This document shows positions 10,486-19,117 of a DNA stretch of 64,000 bases, piece after piece. The stretch lies in NCBI RefSeq assembly GCF_044904705.1, contig NZ_JADIKL010000006.1, positions 1 through 64,000 on the forward strand, read 5' to 3'. Below the pieces are notes generated by a model, which made no database searches, was not told the origin of the DNA, and saw only the letters and a list, made by a program, of their open reading frames with translations. Positions within the stretch are counted from its first letter, which is position 1. Every line of letters begins with the position of its first letter. The translations under genes were made by a program, and so were the position numbers. This DNA comes from Rhodanobacter_A agri. GTDB lineage: Bacteria > Pseudomonadota > Gammaproteobacteria > Xanthomonadales > Rhodanobacteraceae.

Positions 10486-11130
10486 ATGACCCCACAAGAC
10501 CACAAGCAGACCGTCCTCGCCGAAATCCTCGCGCTCGCTCCGGTGGTGCCGGTGGTGATCATCGAAGAAGTGGCCCATGCGGTGCCGATGGCGCGCGCGC
10601 TGGTCGCCGGTGGCATCCGCAGCATCGAGGTGACGTTGCGCACGCCGGCTGCGCTGGATGCGATCCGCGCCATTGCCGCCGAGGTGGAAGGCGCCGTAGT
10701 GGGTGTGGGCACCGTGCTCGACGGCCAGCAGCTCGAGGCTGCCCGCCAAGCCGGCGCGCGCTTCGCGGTATCGCCCGGCGTCTCGCCGAAGCTGCTCGAC
10801 GCCGCCGACGCCAACGCGCTGCCGCTGCTGCCCGGCGTGGCCACCGCAGGCGAGGCGATGAGCCTGCTCGAACGCGGCTACAAGCACCTGAAGCTGTTCC
10901 CCGCCGTGCCCGTGGGCGGCGCGAAGCTGCTGGCCGCCTGGGCCAGCCCGCTGCCGCAGATCCGTTTCTGCCCCACCGGCGGCATCAGCCTCGCCAGCGC
11001 GCCGGATTTCCTCGCCCTGCCCAACGTGGCCTGCGTAGGTGGTTCCTGGCTCACCCCGAAGGACAAGCTGCAAGCCGGCGACTGGGCCGGCATCGAGCAG
11101 CTGGCGCGCGAGGCGGCGGCGCTGCGCTGA
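10486..11130 (+). CDS. eda: KDPG aldolase (2-dehydro-3-deoxy-phosphogluconate aldolase)
   Basis: The enzyme cleaves KDPG to pyruvate and glyceraldehyde-3-phosphate, completing the Entner-Doudoroff pathway. The protein has 214 residues, the usual length. The catalytic glutamate is E48 in IEVTLRTPAAL, the Schiff-base lysine is K136 in KHLKLFPA, and the phosphate-binding CPTGGIS motif is near 164-170. The ATG at 10486 matches E. coli Eda in alignment; the upstream in-frame ATG or GTG codons lie inside the hairpin. It is the last gene of the zwf-pgl-edd-eda block and is convergent with the PhzF-like gene 13 nt away. Confidence 0.97.
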   Translation: MTPQDHKQTVLAEILALAPVVPVVIIEEVAHAVPMARALVAGGIRSIEVTLRTPAALDAIRAIAAEVEGAVVGVGTVLDGQQLEAARQAGARFAVSPGVSPKLLDAADANALPLLPGVATAGEAMSLLERGYKHLKLFPAVPVGGAKLLAAWASPLPQIRFCPTGGISLASAPDFLALPNVACVGGSWLTPKDKLQAGDWAGIEQLAREAAALR

Positions 11131-11143
11131 GCCACCCGGCCGC

Positions 11144-12025
11144 TCAGTAGCGGAAGCGGCCCTCGATCACCGTGATGCAGGCGCCGCCGATCCAGATGCG
11201 GCCGTCATTATCGTGCTCGATCGCCACGCGGCCTTCGCGCTGCAGCGCCACGCCCTGGCGCACCGTGTAGCTCGCCGCGGGGCGCCTCCCCTGCGCCTCC
11301 AGCAAGCGGGCCAGGGCGGCGTTGGCGCTGCCGGTGACGGGATCTTCGCCGGTGCCGAAGTTGCCGCCGGTCATCAGGCAACGCATCTCGAAGTCGGCCG
11401 GGCCGCCGGCGGGATGCGGCCCGTAGATCGCCACGCCATCGGTACCGGCCGCACGGGTCACCGCGGCCAGCGCGGCATCGTCTGGCTGCAGCGCAAGACA
11501 GTCCGCGGCGGAGTGCATGCGCACGAGCAACCACGGCGCGCCGTTGTCGACAGTGCTCGGGGTGGCAGCGAAATCGATCGCCTCGCTGCCCAGCGCGCGG
11601 GTCAGCAGGACGCCGTGCTCCGGCGGCAAGGGCTGGATGCGCGCCGGCGGCGCCGCGAAGGCCCAGCAATCCGCTGCACGCCTGGTCAGTTCCACCAGGC
11701 CCACGCCACACTGCTGGATCAGCCGGCCCGGTCGACGCGGCCGATAGCCGCTTTCAAGGAGGGCATACGCGGTGCCCAGGGTGGGGTGTCCGGCGAACGG
11801 CAACTCGCCGCCGGTGGTGAAGATGCGCACGCGGTAGTCCGCTTCAGGATCAGTGGGCGCCAGCAAAAAAGTGGTTTCGGACAGGTTGGTCCAGCGCGCG
11901 ATGGCCTGCATCTGCGCGCCATCGAGGCCATCGGCATCGAACACCACCGCCAGCGGGTTGCCCTTGAACGGCACGGCGCTGAACACGTCGACCTGGCTGA
12001 ATCGGACGGTGTGCATGGTATCCAT
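11144..12025 (-). CDS. PhzF-family isomerase-like protein
   Basis: The protein has 293 residues in the two-lobed PhzF/DapF fold. The N-lobe has QVDVFSAVPFKGNPLAVV, the catalytic glutamate E50 in NLSETTFL, and the FAGHPTLGTAYALL block (about 78-91). The C-lobe has the GEDPVTGSANAALARLL signature. PhzF itself isomerises a phenazine precursor, but most homologues have no known substrate, and there are no phenazine genes nearby. The MFS gene ends 21 nt upstream, so the two probably form one transcript. The start may be M1 or M4. Confidence 0.88.
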   Translation of the reverse strand: MDTMHTVRFSQVDVFSAVPFKGNPLAVVFDADGLDGAQMQAIARWTNLSETTFLLAPTDPEADYRVRIFTTGGELPFAGHPTLGTAYALLESGYRPRRPGRLIQQCGVGLVELTRRAADCWAFAAPPARIQPLPPEHGVLLTRALGSEAIDFAATPSTVDNGAPWLLVRMHSAADCLALQPDDAALAAVTRAAGTDGVAIYGPHPAGGPADFEMRCLMTGGNFGTGEDPVTGSANAALARLLEAQGRRPAASYTVRQGVALQREGRVAIEHDNDGRIWIGGACITVIEGRFRY

Positions 12026-12046
12026 CGAACTACGGATCTCCTGACG

Positions 12047-13333
12047 TCAGCCCGCAGCCGGCGCGCGCCGCGGCGTGCCGATGCTGCGCAGCGCCGGGCT
12101 GACCATGCAACTCAGCGCGATCGCGCTCAGCATGAGCCCGGCGCCCGCGAACAGCGCGGGCAGCGAGATCAGTTTCAGCAGGCTGCCGGCCACCGCCGCC
12201 GACAACGGCCCCAGGCCCATGAAAGTGAACATCAGCAAGCTCATCGTGCGGCCCATCATTTCCGGCGCCACGCGATGCTGGATCCAGCTGACGATGGTGA
12301 CCTGCACGATGCCTCCCAGGATGCCGGTGGTGGCCAGCAGCGCGGCGCCGGTCAGCGTGGAGTGGTCGAGGCCCAGCGCGGCCAGTGCCAGGCCGGCGAG
12401 GCTGTCGATGCCCAACACCATCAGGCCCAACCGGTTGCCCACCAGTTTCGCGGCGATGCCGGACAACATGCTGCCGACCAGCATGCCGCCGCCGTTCGCG
12501 GTCATCAGGATGCCCAGCGAAGCGGCGCCGAGATCCAGCCGCGTGTCGGCCAGCATCGGCAGGCCGACCTGGATCGGACCGCCCACGAATACCGACACCA
12601 CCGCCGCGTAGAGCACGAACGCACGCAGCGGCAAGTCGGCCCACACCGCACGGATGCCCGCACTGACGTTGGCCAGCACGCCGCCATCGGATACACGCGG
12701 ATGGCGGTCGCCGTGGACGCGGATCATTGCCAGCGAAATCAGCGAAAACACGAAGCTCAACGCATCGACGACGAAGGCGAGGCCGAGCCCGGTGGCGTCA
12801 GCCACGCCGCCGTGGGCGCCGTGCGCGCCCGTGCCGATGAGCAGACCGGCCAATGCCGGCCCCACCAGCATGCTCAGCTGGCGCATCGCCATGAACAGCG
12901 CGTTGGCCGGGCGCAGCTGCGCCGGTGGCACCAGCTGCGGCAGCATCGCCGAACCGGCCGGGTAGGCGAACGCAGTGGCGAGGCCGATACCCAGCGCCAG
13001 CACATACACCTGCCACATGTGTACGGCACCGCCCAGCACCAGCGCGGCGAGCAGGCTCACCAGCAACGCATTCGCCGCACGCGCCGCCAACAGCACGCGG
13101 CGCGGCGACAGGCGATCCACCACCGCACCGCCGATCAGCATGAAGGCGGCGCGCGGCAGCGCCATCGTCGCCAGCACCAGGCCCAGCGCAGCCGGGCTGC
13201 CGGTGAGCTTGAGCACCAGCCACGGCAGCGCTACCAGGGTGAACTGGTCGCCGATCGCGGAGACCGTACTGCCGCCGAACAGCAGGCGGAAATCGCGCTG
13301 GGCAAGCGGCGACGTACCGGAAGCGGAAGACAT
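12047..13333 (-). CDS. MFS transporter, MFS_3/EntS-like exporter type
   Basis: The product is an inner-membrane transporter of 428 residues with twelve predicted hydrophobic segments. The N-terminus (QRDFRLLFGGSTVSAIGDQFTLVALPWLV split over the first helix) and the loop RAAFMLIGGAVVDRLSPRRV are typical of the MFS_3 exporters related to EntS and to macrolide efflux proteins. The ATG at 13333 has AAGGAA at good spacing. The substrate is unknown. The downstream PhzF-like gene is probably co-transcribed. The DUF2239 gene lies 41 nt upstream on the same strand and may belong to the same unit. Confidence 0.88.
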   Translation of the reverse strand: MSSASGTSPLAQRDFRLLFGGSTVSAIGDQFTLVALPWLVLKLTGSPAALGLVLATMALPRAAFMLIGGAVVDRLSPRRVLLAARAANALLVSLLAALVLGGAVHMWQVYVLALGIGLATAFAYPAGSAMLPQLVPPAQLRPANALFMAMRQLSMLVGPALAGLLIGTGAHGAHGGVADATGLGLAFVVDALSFVFSLISLAMIRVHGDRHPRVSDGGVLANVSAGIRAVWADLPLRAFVLYAAVVSVFVGGPIQVGLPMLADTRLDLGAASLGILMTANGGGMLVGSMLSGIAAKLVGNRLGLMVLGIDSLAGLALAALGLDHSTLTGAALLATTGILGGIVQVTIVSWIQHRVAPEMMGRTMSLLMFTFMGLGPLSAAVAGSLLKLISLPALFAGAGLMLSAIALSCMVSPALRSIGTPRRAPAAG

Positions 13334-13374
13334 GGGATTTCCTTCTGCAGAGTGTGTCCGTTGTGTACCGTGCT

Positions 13375-13965
13375 TCAGCCGGTTTCGGCCTGGGCATCGC
13401 GGGCGATCGCGGCGAGCCGGCGGGCGTGCTCGCGCACATCCTTCGGCCAGCCACGCGTATGTCGGTTGAAGGCGTCGCGGTCGCCGCGCCACAACGCGCG
13501 CGACGCTTCCTCGTAGCCGGCGAGGTCGCCGGCGACCGTGCGCATGAAGCGGTCGGCGGCTTCCCCCGCAAGGCGCGCGCGATCCTTCGCACTACCGTGG
13601 CGGCGCGCATCCTCCACCAATCGGCGCAGGGCGGCCGAGGCGCCGCCGGGCTGGCTGTTCAGCCAGTACCAATGGCGCGGCAGCAAGGTCACCTCGCGCG
13701 CCACCACGCCGAGCCGGGGACGACCCGCACCACGCGGCGCATCGGCGTCTGCGGCGGGCTGCAGGCGAGCCAGCACCTCGTCGGCGCTGCCGCGGAAATC
13801 GATCTCCACCGGCTGGCTGGTGGCGTCGTCGAAGATCAGCGGCGTGCGCGCCGGATCGCGGTCGAGCACGCGCTTCACCGCCAGCGCCACGTCGACGAGC
13901 GCGCCGGAGGCGATCAATGCGTGGCCGTCGAAGGCGGTGCAGGTGGCGTTGTCGTGCGGGGGCAT
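13375..13965 (-). CDS. DUF2239-family protein
   Basis: This is a cytoplasmic protein of 196 residues with no signal peptide or membrane segment. The sequence matches the DUF2239 family as I remember it: an N-terminal TAFDGHALIASGALVDVALAVK block, IDFRGSADEVLARL, a central GRPRLGVVAREVTLLPRHWYWL segment and a C-terminal GRDAFNRHTRGWPKDVREHA helix. Some annotations of similar sequences invoke stress regulators, but the function is unknown. An inverted repeat lies immediately upstream, suggesting dedicated repression. The MFS gene follows after 41 nt, so a regulated DUF2239-MFS-PhzF unit is possible. Confidence 0.8.
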   Translation of the reverse strand: MPPHDNATCTAFDGHALIASGALVDVALAVKRVLDRDPARTPLIFDDATSQPVEIDFRGSADEVLARLQPAADADAPRGAGRPRLGVVAREVTLLPRHWYWLNSQPGGASAALRRLVEDARRHGSAKDRARLAGEAADRFMRTVAGDLAGYEEASRALWRGDRDAFNRHTRGWPKDVREHARRLAAIARDAQAETG

Positions 13966-13970
13966 GGTTC

Positions 13971-14007
13971 GATCCGGGTAAAATCCGATGCGTATTTTGC
14001 CCGGATC
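13971..14007. promoter_or_regulatory. Inverted-repeat operator candidate upstream of the DUF2239 gene
   Basis: GATCCGGGTAAAAT (13971-13984) and ATTTTGCCCGGATC (13994-14007) are inverted copies matching at 13 of 14 positions around a 9-nt spacer. A third element CCCGGGTAAAA occurs at 14027-14037. The repeat begins 5 bp upstream of the DUF2239 ATG, within a locally AT-richer stretch, which is where a repressor site would sit. I do not recognise the binding factor; a TetR-type dimer is a guess. Confidence 0.65.
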
Positions 14008-14062
14008 AAAACCATTGTCAATAACGCCCGGGTAAAACAGGAGCGCGCCATAACGGCCCGCA

Positions 14063-14803
14063 TCAATGGCTGCGGTAGTACATCGCGGCTCCCGGTTTCA
14101 GCGGATCGGGACAGCCATAGTGCGCGGCGATGGCCTCCATCTGCGCATCGTCAACGTGGTTCGCAATGCGCTCCTGCGTGGTCATGCCGCCCGCGGCATC
14201 GAGCTTGAGGCAGTGCGGATCGACGGCGCCGGTCAGGTGGCCGATGAAGCGGACCACACCGGCCACGCCCTGCATGCGCGGGTCGGCCATGCGGAACACC
14301 GGCATGCCACGCACCGGCTCGCTGCCGCCCGGCACGCGGACGTTCTGCTGTCCGTAATCCGGTCCGGACAGCCGCCCGCCGCCGGCGACGTAGTCCGGCG
14401 GAGCGGTGACGATCAGGCTGTCGATGGAACGCGGCACTGCCTGCGGCATCGGTGGCGCCGGTTGTGCCGTCGGCCGGCTGGACAGCGCCACGGGCGGCGG
14501 CCGATGCGGTGGTGGCGCACTACGCGCCTGGTGCGGCACGCGCGGCGCGACCGGCGGCGGCTCGATTGTCCTGGCCTGCAACGGCAGCAGATGGACGAGC
14601 AACGCGTCCGACGCCGCGGGCGGCCTCTCCGCGGCGAACCAGCGCCAGCCCGGCGGCGGCGCGAGCAAGAACGCCAGAAAGCCCAGGTGGATCAGCAACA
14701 CCGCCACCAGTGTGGCGATCCGCGCCCAACGCAGATGCCTTCGCCTGCCTGACGTCTCCTGCTGCGCCCTCGCCCTTCGTCCACTCATGCTGCGCGGTTC
14801 CAT
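14063..14803 (-). CDS. Membrane-anchored proline-rich protein, function unknown
   Basis: I do not recognise a named family. From the ATG at 14803 the protein has 246 residues; an ATG at 14788 is equally possible. It has a short basic N-terminus, one membrane segment (about 28-48, RIATLVAVLLIHLGFLAFLL), a long proline-rich stretch (about 55-150) and a small C-terminal domain of about 90 residues that contains two cysteines (DPHCLKLD and HYGCPDP). The anchor, proline linker and small domain recall TonB or TolA-like periplasm-spanning proteins, but no TonB C-terminal motif is evident. It is followed by nothing on its strand; the GNAT gene lies upstream. Confidence 0.7.
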   Translation of the reverse strand: MEPRSMSGRRARAQQETSGRRRHLRWARIATLVAVLLIHLGFLAFLLAPPPGWRWFAAERPPAASDALLVHLLPLQARTIEPPPVAPRVPHQARSAPPPHRPPPVALSSRPTAQPAPPMPQAVPRSIDSLIVTAPPDYVAGGGRLSGPDYGQQNVRVPGGSEPVRGMPVFRMADPRMQGVAGVVRFIGHLTGAVDPHCLKLDAAGGMTTQERIANHVDDAQMEAIAAHYGCPDPLKPGAAMYYRSH

Positions 14804-14932
14804 CCCGGTCACACGGCGCCGGTCGGCGCACAGACCCAGGCGAAGACCGGCTATGCGCCGATTGGTTCCGTGCAAGCATTCGGCAGAGGCTGCGCGCGAT
14901 GGACCGGCGGCGCAGGCGCCGCCGAAGGACAA

Positions 14933-15451
14933 TCAGCTGGTGGCGTCGAGGGGCAGAAGCATGTGCTCTTCGTCGAAGAACGCACCGTCGACCTGCAGCG
15001 CCCTTGGCTGCACGCCCCAGCTCACGAAACCGGCGGAACGGTACAAGGCCTTCGCTGCGGCATTCGTCGCATTGACGCCGAGTCCGAGCTGGCGCACGCC
15101 GTCGATGGAACGCGTGTGCGCGATCACCGCGTGCAGCAAGGCGGCACCCAACCCGCGCCGACGGCAGGCCGGCGCCACGTACATGCCCGCCAGCTCGGCG
15201 CCGTGGCGCAGCTTCTTCCTTTGCGGATGGATGAGGGCCACGAATCCGGCCAACGCGTCCTCCTCGAAGAGGCCGAACATGCACACCGAGCCGTCCGCCG
15301 CCGGCGCGATCCGCGTCGCCACCTCGTCGATGCTACGGCCGGCCTCGTCGTCATGGCTGGCGCTGAATACGTGCGGGCTGTCGCGCAGCGCCTGCAGCCG
15401 CAACGCCTGGTAGGCAGCGGCGTCGTGACGATCGAGCAGTCGGATCTCCAT
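14933..15451 (-). CDS. GNAT-family N-acetyltransferase
   Basis: The product is a single-domain acetyltransferase of 172 residues. Motif A for acetyl-CoA pyrophosphate binding is ELAGMYVAPACRRRGLGAAL (about 90-109), followed by LGLGVNATNAAAKALYRSAGF (motif B). The ATG at 15451 begins MEIRLLDRHDAAAYQALR, the usual GNAT opening. The acceptor substrate cannot be told from sequence. It stands upstream of the proline-rich membrane gene with 129 nt between them. Confidence 0.9.
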   Translation of the reverse strand: MEIRLLDRHDAAAYQALRLQALRDSPHVFSASHDDEAGRSIDEVATRIAPAADGSVCMFGLFEEDALAGFVALIHPQRKKLRHGAELAGMYVAPACRRRGLGAALLHAVIAHTRSIDGVRQLGLGVNATNAAAKALYRSAGFVSWGVQPRALQVDGAFFDEEHMLLPLDATS

Positions 15452-15562
15452 GGAAGTCGCCTGGCCTCGGATAGGGGAAGTGCCGGGCGGCCATCGTTCC
15501 ACGGCCGGGCGGCTGGCGGCAATCCGTTAAGCTCGCAACCCTTCCGGATCGGGAACCGTTCG

Positions 15563-16417
15563 ATGATCTACGTGCTGGCGAGTGCGATCTGCAGCGTACT
15601 GGTGTCGGTGCTGCTGAAGCTGGCACGGCGTTTCGGGCTGGACATCGGCCAGATGGTGGCGTGGAACTATGCGGCGGCGGTCGCGCTGGCCGCGTTGCTG
15701 CTGCAACCTTCGCTGGCGCCGCTGCAGCAGCCGGGCGCGCCGTGGTTCGCGCTGATTGGATTGGGTGTGCTGCTGCCCACGATCTTCCTGGCGCTGGGCG
15801 TCTCGGTACGGCATGCGGGCATCGTGCGGTCGGATGCGGCGCAGCGGCTGTCGCTGTTGCTCTCGCTGCTGGCGGCGTTCCTGCTGTTCGGCGAGAAACT
15901 GGACGCCACCAAGGCGCTTGGTTGCGCGCTGGGCCTGCTCGCGCTGCTGGGCATGGTGTGGCGGAGCGGGCAGGGCCGCGGCGAAGGCGGCGCAGCGCCG
16001 TGGCTGTGGCCCTTGCTGGTGTTCGCCGGCTTCGGCGCGATCGACGTGTTGTTCAAGCGCGTGGCGGCGGCCGGCGTGCCACTGGGCACCTCGCTCGCGG
16101 CGATGTTCGCGCTGGCACTGCCGGTGGCGTTCGTGCTGGCGATGTGGCGTGCCATGCACGGCGCGCGCTTCAGCCTGCGCAACGCGCTGGGCGGCCTGCT
16201 GCTGGGCCTGTTCAACTTCGGCAACATCCTGTTCTACCTGCGTGCGCACCGCGCCTTGCCGCAGCACCCGGCGCTGGTATTCGCCAGCATGAACCTCGGC
16301 GTGGTGGTGCTGGGTGCGTTGGCCGGCGTGCTGCTGTTCCGCGAGCGCCTGAGCCGCACGAACCTCGCCGGCCTGCTGCTGGCGTTGCTGGCGATCGCGT
16401 TGCTGGCCTGGGCTTGA
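15563..16417 (+). CDS. DMT-superfamily (EamA-like) transporter
   Basis: This is an inner-membrane protein of 284 residues with about ten hydrophobic helices in two repeats, the layout of the drug/metabolite transporter superfamily. The first half ends around GLLALLGMVWRSGQGRGEGG and the second begins WLWPLLVFAGFGAIDVLFK. The ATG at 15563 is the first sensible start. Substrate and direction are unknown. It sits alone between a divergent GNAT gene and the S10 peptidase on the same strand. Confidence 0.86.
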   Translation: MIYVLASAICSVLVSVLLKLARRFGLDIGQMVAWNYAAAVALAALLLQPSLAPLQQPGAPWFALIGLGVLLPTIFLALGVSVRHAGIVRSDAAQRLSLLLSLLAAFLLFGEKLDATKALGCALGLLALLGMVWRSGQGRGEGGAAPWLWPLLVFAGFGAIDVLFKRVAAAGVPLGTSLAAMFALALPVAFVLAMWRAMHGARFSLRNALGGLLLGLFNFGNILFYLRAHRALPQHPALVFASMNLGVVVLGALAGVLLFRERLSRTNLAGLLLALLAIALLAWA

Positions 16418-16539
16418 GCCGACTGCAGGATATTGCAGGAGGGCAATGACTTCCGGGGCATGCGGGGGTGCGCAGGCGGTTTCTATGCTGCCTGTTCCAC
16501 GAGGCGTCGCGCGCCTCCGCCATTCCGAGGATATCGCCC

Positions 16540-18144
16540 ATGCGCAAGCTTCCCCTCGCCGCGGCCGTGGCCGCCCTGCTGCTCAGCACCGCCGTCGCCG
16601 CCGACACCAGCAAGAAGCACGACAAGGAGCAGCCCGCGGATGCGCCCGACGCAGCCCTGGTCAAGCCGCAGTCGTCGACCAGCGAGGGCTCGGTATCGGT
16701 GGAAGGGCATAGCATCGGCTACAAGGCGGTAGCCGGCACCCTGGTGCTGCATGGCTCAGGCGACAAGGAGCACGAGCCCACGGTAAGCATGTTCTACGTC
16801 GCCTATCTCAAGAAGGGCGCGAAGGCGAGCGAGCGGCCGGTCACCTTCATCTACAACGGCGGCCCCGGCTCGGCCACGGTGTGGCTGCACATGGGTGCGT
16901 TCGGACCGAAGCGCGTAGTGACCGCCGATGACACCCACACGCCGGCTGCGCCGTACCAGTTGGTGAACAACGACTACAGCTTGCTCGACGCCTCCGACCT
17001 GGTGTTCATCGACGCGCCGGGCGCGGGCTTCAGCCGGCTGATCGCCGACGACAAAGACCCAGGCAAGCGCGCCGAACAGATGAAGGATCGCGAGAAAGCG
17101 ATCTATGGCGTGGACGGCGACGGCCATGCGTTCGCCCAGTTCATCACCGAATTCCTGTCGAAGTACGGCCGCTGGAACTCGCCGAAGTATCTGTTCGGCG
17201 AGAGCTACGGCACCACCCGTTCGGCGGTGGTGGCCAACATCCTTACCAACGAGGACAGCGTGGACCTCAATGGCGTGATCCTGTTGTCGCAGATACTCAG
17301 CTTCGACAACAGCATCGACGGCCCCGAGAGCAACCCCGGCGTGGACCAGCCCTACGAGCTGGCACTGCCCACCTACGCCGCGACCGCGTACTACCACCAC
17401 AAGCTGCCCGCGCCGCCTGCCGACCTCGACACTTTGCTGCACGAGGTGGAGCAATTCGCCACCGGCGAATACGCGCAGGCCCTGATGGCCGGCGCGCAGC
17501 TCGACGCCGCGCGCAAGCAGGCCGTCGCCGAGAAGCTGTACCAGTACACCGGCCTGCCGGCGGCCTACTGGGTCAAGGCCAACCTGCGCGTCTCGGGCGG
17601 TATGTTCGAGCACGAGCTGCAAGCGAACGACGACACCACCACCGGCCGCCTCGACACGCGCTTCTCCGGCCCTTCGCTGGATCCGCTGGGCAAGGAATCG
17701 GAATACGACCCGCAGTCCTCGGCGATCAGCTCGGCCTACATCGCCGCGTTCAACGATTACGTGCGTAAGGACCTGAAGTTCGGCGACGGCCAGCGCTACC
17801 GCGAATACGCCGACATCCCGCATTGGGACATGTCGCACCAAGCGCCGGGCAGCCACGAGGCGCTGCAGCAGTCCACCAACGTGATGCCGGACCTGGCGAT
17901 GGCGATGAAGACCGACCCGAACCTCAAGGTCTTCCTCAACGGCGGCTACTACGACCTCGCCACGACGTTCTATGCGGCGCAGTACGAGATGGATCACCTG
18001 CCTATCCCCGACTCGCTGCGCAAGAACATCTCCTACGCGTGGTATCCCTCCGGCCACATGGTGTACGCCCACGAGCCCTCGCTGAAGAAGCTGCACGACA
18101 ACGTGGCGCGCTTCATCGAGAGCACGGATAACGCCAAGCACTGA
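16540..18144 (+). CDS. Exported serine carboxypeptidase-like protein (peptidase family S10)
   Basis: This is a secreted or periplasmic peptidase of 534 residues. GAGG lies before the ATG at 16540, and a signal peptide follows (MRKLPLAAAVAALLL, cleavage after about residue 21). The oxyanion motif is IYNGGPGSATVWLHMG. The predicted triad is S222 in FGESYG, D472 in NGGYYDLAT and H506 in YPSGHMVY, in the order and spacing of carboxypeptidase Y-like enzymes. C-terminal exopeptidase activity on short peptides at acid pH would be expected for the family. Several such enzymes are usual in Xanthomonadales. The small SnoaL-like gene follows after 34 nt. Confidence 0.93.
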   Translation: MRKLPLAAAVAALLLSTAVAADTSKKHDKEQPADAPDAALVKPQSSTSEGSVSVEGHSIGYKAVAGTLVLHGSGDKEHEPTVSMFYVAYLKKGAKASERPVTFIYNGGPGSATVWLHMGAFGPKRVVTADDTHTPAAPYQLVNNDYSLLDASDLVFIDAPGAGFSRLIADDKDPGKRAEQMKDREKAIYGVDGDGHAFAQFITEFLSKYGRWNSPKYLFGESYGTTRSAVVANILTNEDSVDLNGVILLSQILSFDNSIDGPESNPGVDQPYELALPTYAATAYYHHKLPAPPADLDTLLHEVEQFATGEYAQALMAGAQLDAARKQAVAEKLYQYTGLPAAYWVKANLRVSGGMFEHELQANDDTTTGRLDTRFSGPSLDPLGKESEYDPQSSAISSAYIAAFNDYVRKDLKFGDGQRYREYADIPHWDMSHQAPGSHEALQQSTNVMPDLAMAMKTDPNLKVFLNGGYYDLATTFYAAQYEMDHLPIPDSLRKNISYAWYPSGHMVYAHEPSLKKLHDNVARFIESTDNAKH

Positions 18145-18178
18145 ACCGGCATGGCGGCCGCGGCAGGGGCGTGCTGAA

Positions 18179-18580
18179 ATGCATGCCCCCGCCGAACCGG
18201 AACACCCCATGCGCGCCCTGGTCGACCGCTATCTCGATGCCTACAACCGCCTGGACGTGGCCGCCATGCTGGCGACGATGCAGGACGCGGTGGTGTTCGA
18301 GAACTACACCGCCGGCGCACTGGCCCTGCGCACCATCGGCATCGCCGAGCTGCGCCACCTCGCCGAAAGCTCGCGCCACCTGTTCTCAATGCGCCGGCAA
18401 ACCGTCACCGCGTGGCGCGAAGACGGCGATACCGCCTACGCCAGCATCCATTTCGAAGGCATCTTCGCGATCGATCTGCCGAACGGCGTGCGCGCGGGGC
18501 AGTCGATCGCACTGGAGGGACGCAGCGAGTTCCGTCAGCATGACGGAAAGCTGATCTATATCGCTGATTACAGCGAGTAA
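18179..18580 (+). CDS. SnoaL-like / NTF2-fold protein
   Basis: The protein is small and cytoplasmic, 133 residues (or 123 from the second ATG at 18209). It opens with LVDRYLDAYNRLDVAAMLATM and has strands such as EGIFAIDLPNGVRAGQSIAL, the cone-shaped NTF2-like fold used by steroid isomerase and polyketide cyclase homologues. No catalytic residues can be assigned. It may be co-transcribed with the S10 peptidase. A similar but distinct NTF2-fold gene lies at 42110. Confidence 0.8.
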   Translation: MHAPAEPEHPMRALVDRYLDAYNRLDVAAMLATMQDAVVFENYTAGALALRTIGIAELRHLAESSRHLFSMRRQTVTAWREDGDTAYASIHFEGIFAIDLPNGVRAGQSIALEGRSEFRQHDGKLIYIADYSE

Positions 18581-18606
18581 GAGTGGGGGCGGGCGCGCCG
18601 CACTTT

Positions 18607-18660
18607 CTCCCTCTCCTCTTCGAAGAAAGGATCGGGGTGAGGGGACGGGTGCTCGCGATG
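18607..18660 (+). repeat. Half copy of the CCTCTCCC/GGGGTGAGGGG palindromic repeat
   Basis: The segment CTCCCTCTCCTCTTCGAAGA, then AAGGATCGGGGTGAGGGG and ACGGGTGCTCGCG is closely similar to 33928-33977 inside lhr, including the unusual CGGGTGCTCGC tail. Only one end module is evident here. It forms part of a 655-bp gene-free stretch (18581-19235). Confidence 0.75.
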
Positions 18661-18896
18661 CGCTGCTTATCTCGCTTTTCCGGCAAGCGCGACACGGCAT
18701 GCTTTCAATTCGCCCGCCCTGAAAAGAGGGTGTAGTGGATACCGCTCGAGCGGACAACTGCGGATTTGCAGAGGCGCGACTCGGCGCAGCGTATGGCGCT
18801 CTTGATCCGGCTCTTCGAGCAGTGCGCGCAGGATGCGCGCCGCTTTTCCGGGGCCCCTGGGCGGCGGTGAGGCGGGGACGATCAGGCCGCGCAGCG

Positions 18897-19089
18897 GGCG
18901 TTGCCATGGAGGGCAACGCCTTTCCGCGCGGGCAGGAGCCCGCTCGGAAAGCCCGGCACCGACTCACGGACTTTCCGTCCATGGATGGACGGAAAGCGCC
19001 AACCGGGGTGTCGTTTTCTCTTGGCTACTTCTCTTTTGGACAAGCAAAAGAGAAGTAGCTCGGGCGCCGGCAGGCGCACGAAACCGCTT
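18897..19089 (+). repeat. Composite hairpin repeat
   Basis: Four stems lie in a row. GGCGTTGCC and GGCAACGCC occupy 18897-18920. GCGGGC and GCCCGC lie near 18929-18944. CTTTCCGTCCAT and ATGGACGGAAAG occupy 18971-18996 (12 bp, GG turn). GCTACTTCTCTTTTG and CAAAAGAGAAGTAGC occupy 19024-19059 (15 bp). It ends in GGCGCACGAAACCGCTT. The last part recurs at 411-458. Apparent open frames through it are best explained as read-through of the repeat. It resembles the large intergenic palindromes of Xanthomonadales. Confidence 0.78.
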
Positions 19090-19117
19090 TGTCGTTGGCG
19101 AAGACATACAAGCAAGA

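Noticed and set aside
11144..13333. Phenazine biosynthesis suggested by a PhzF-like gene
   Set aside because: No other phz genes are present, and PhzF-like proteins are widespread with unrelated functions.
18735..19058. A possible 107-residue gene in the spacer before nagR
   Set aside because: The frame runs through the composite hairpin repeat (18897-19089) and its product matches only repeat-derived sequence.
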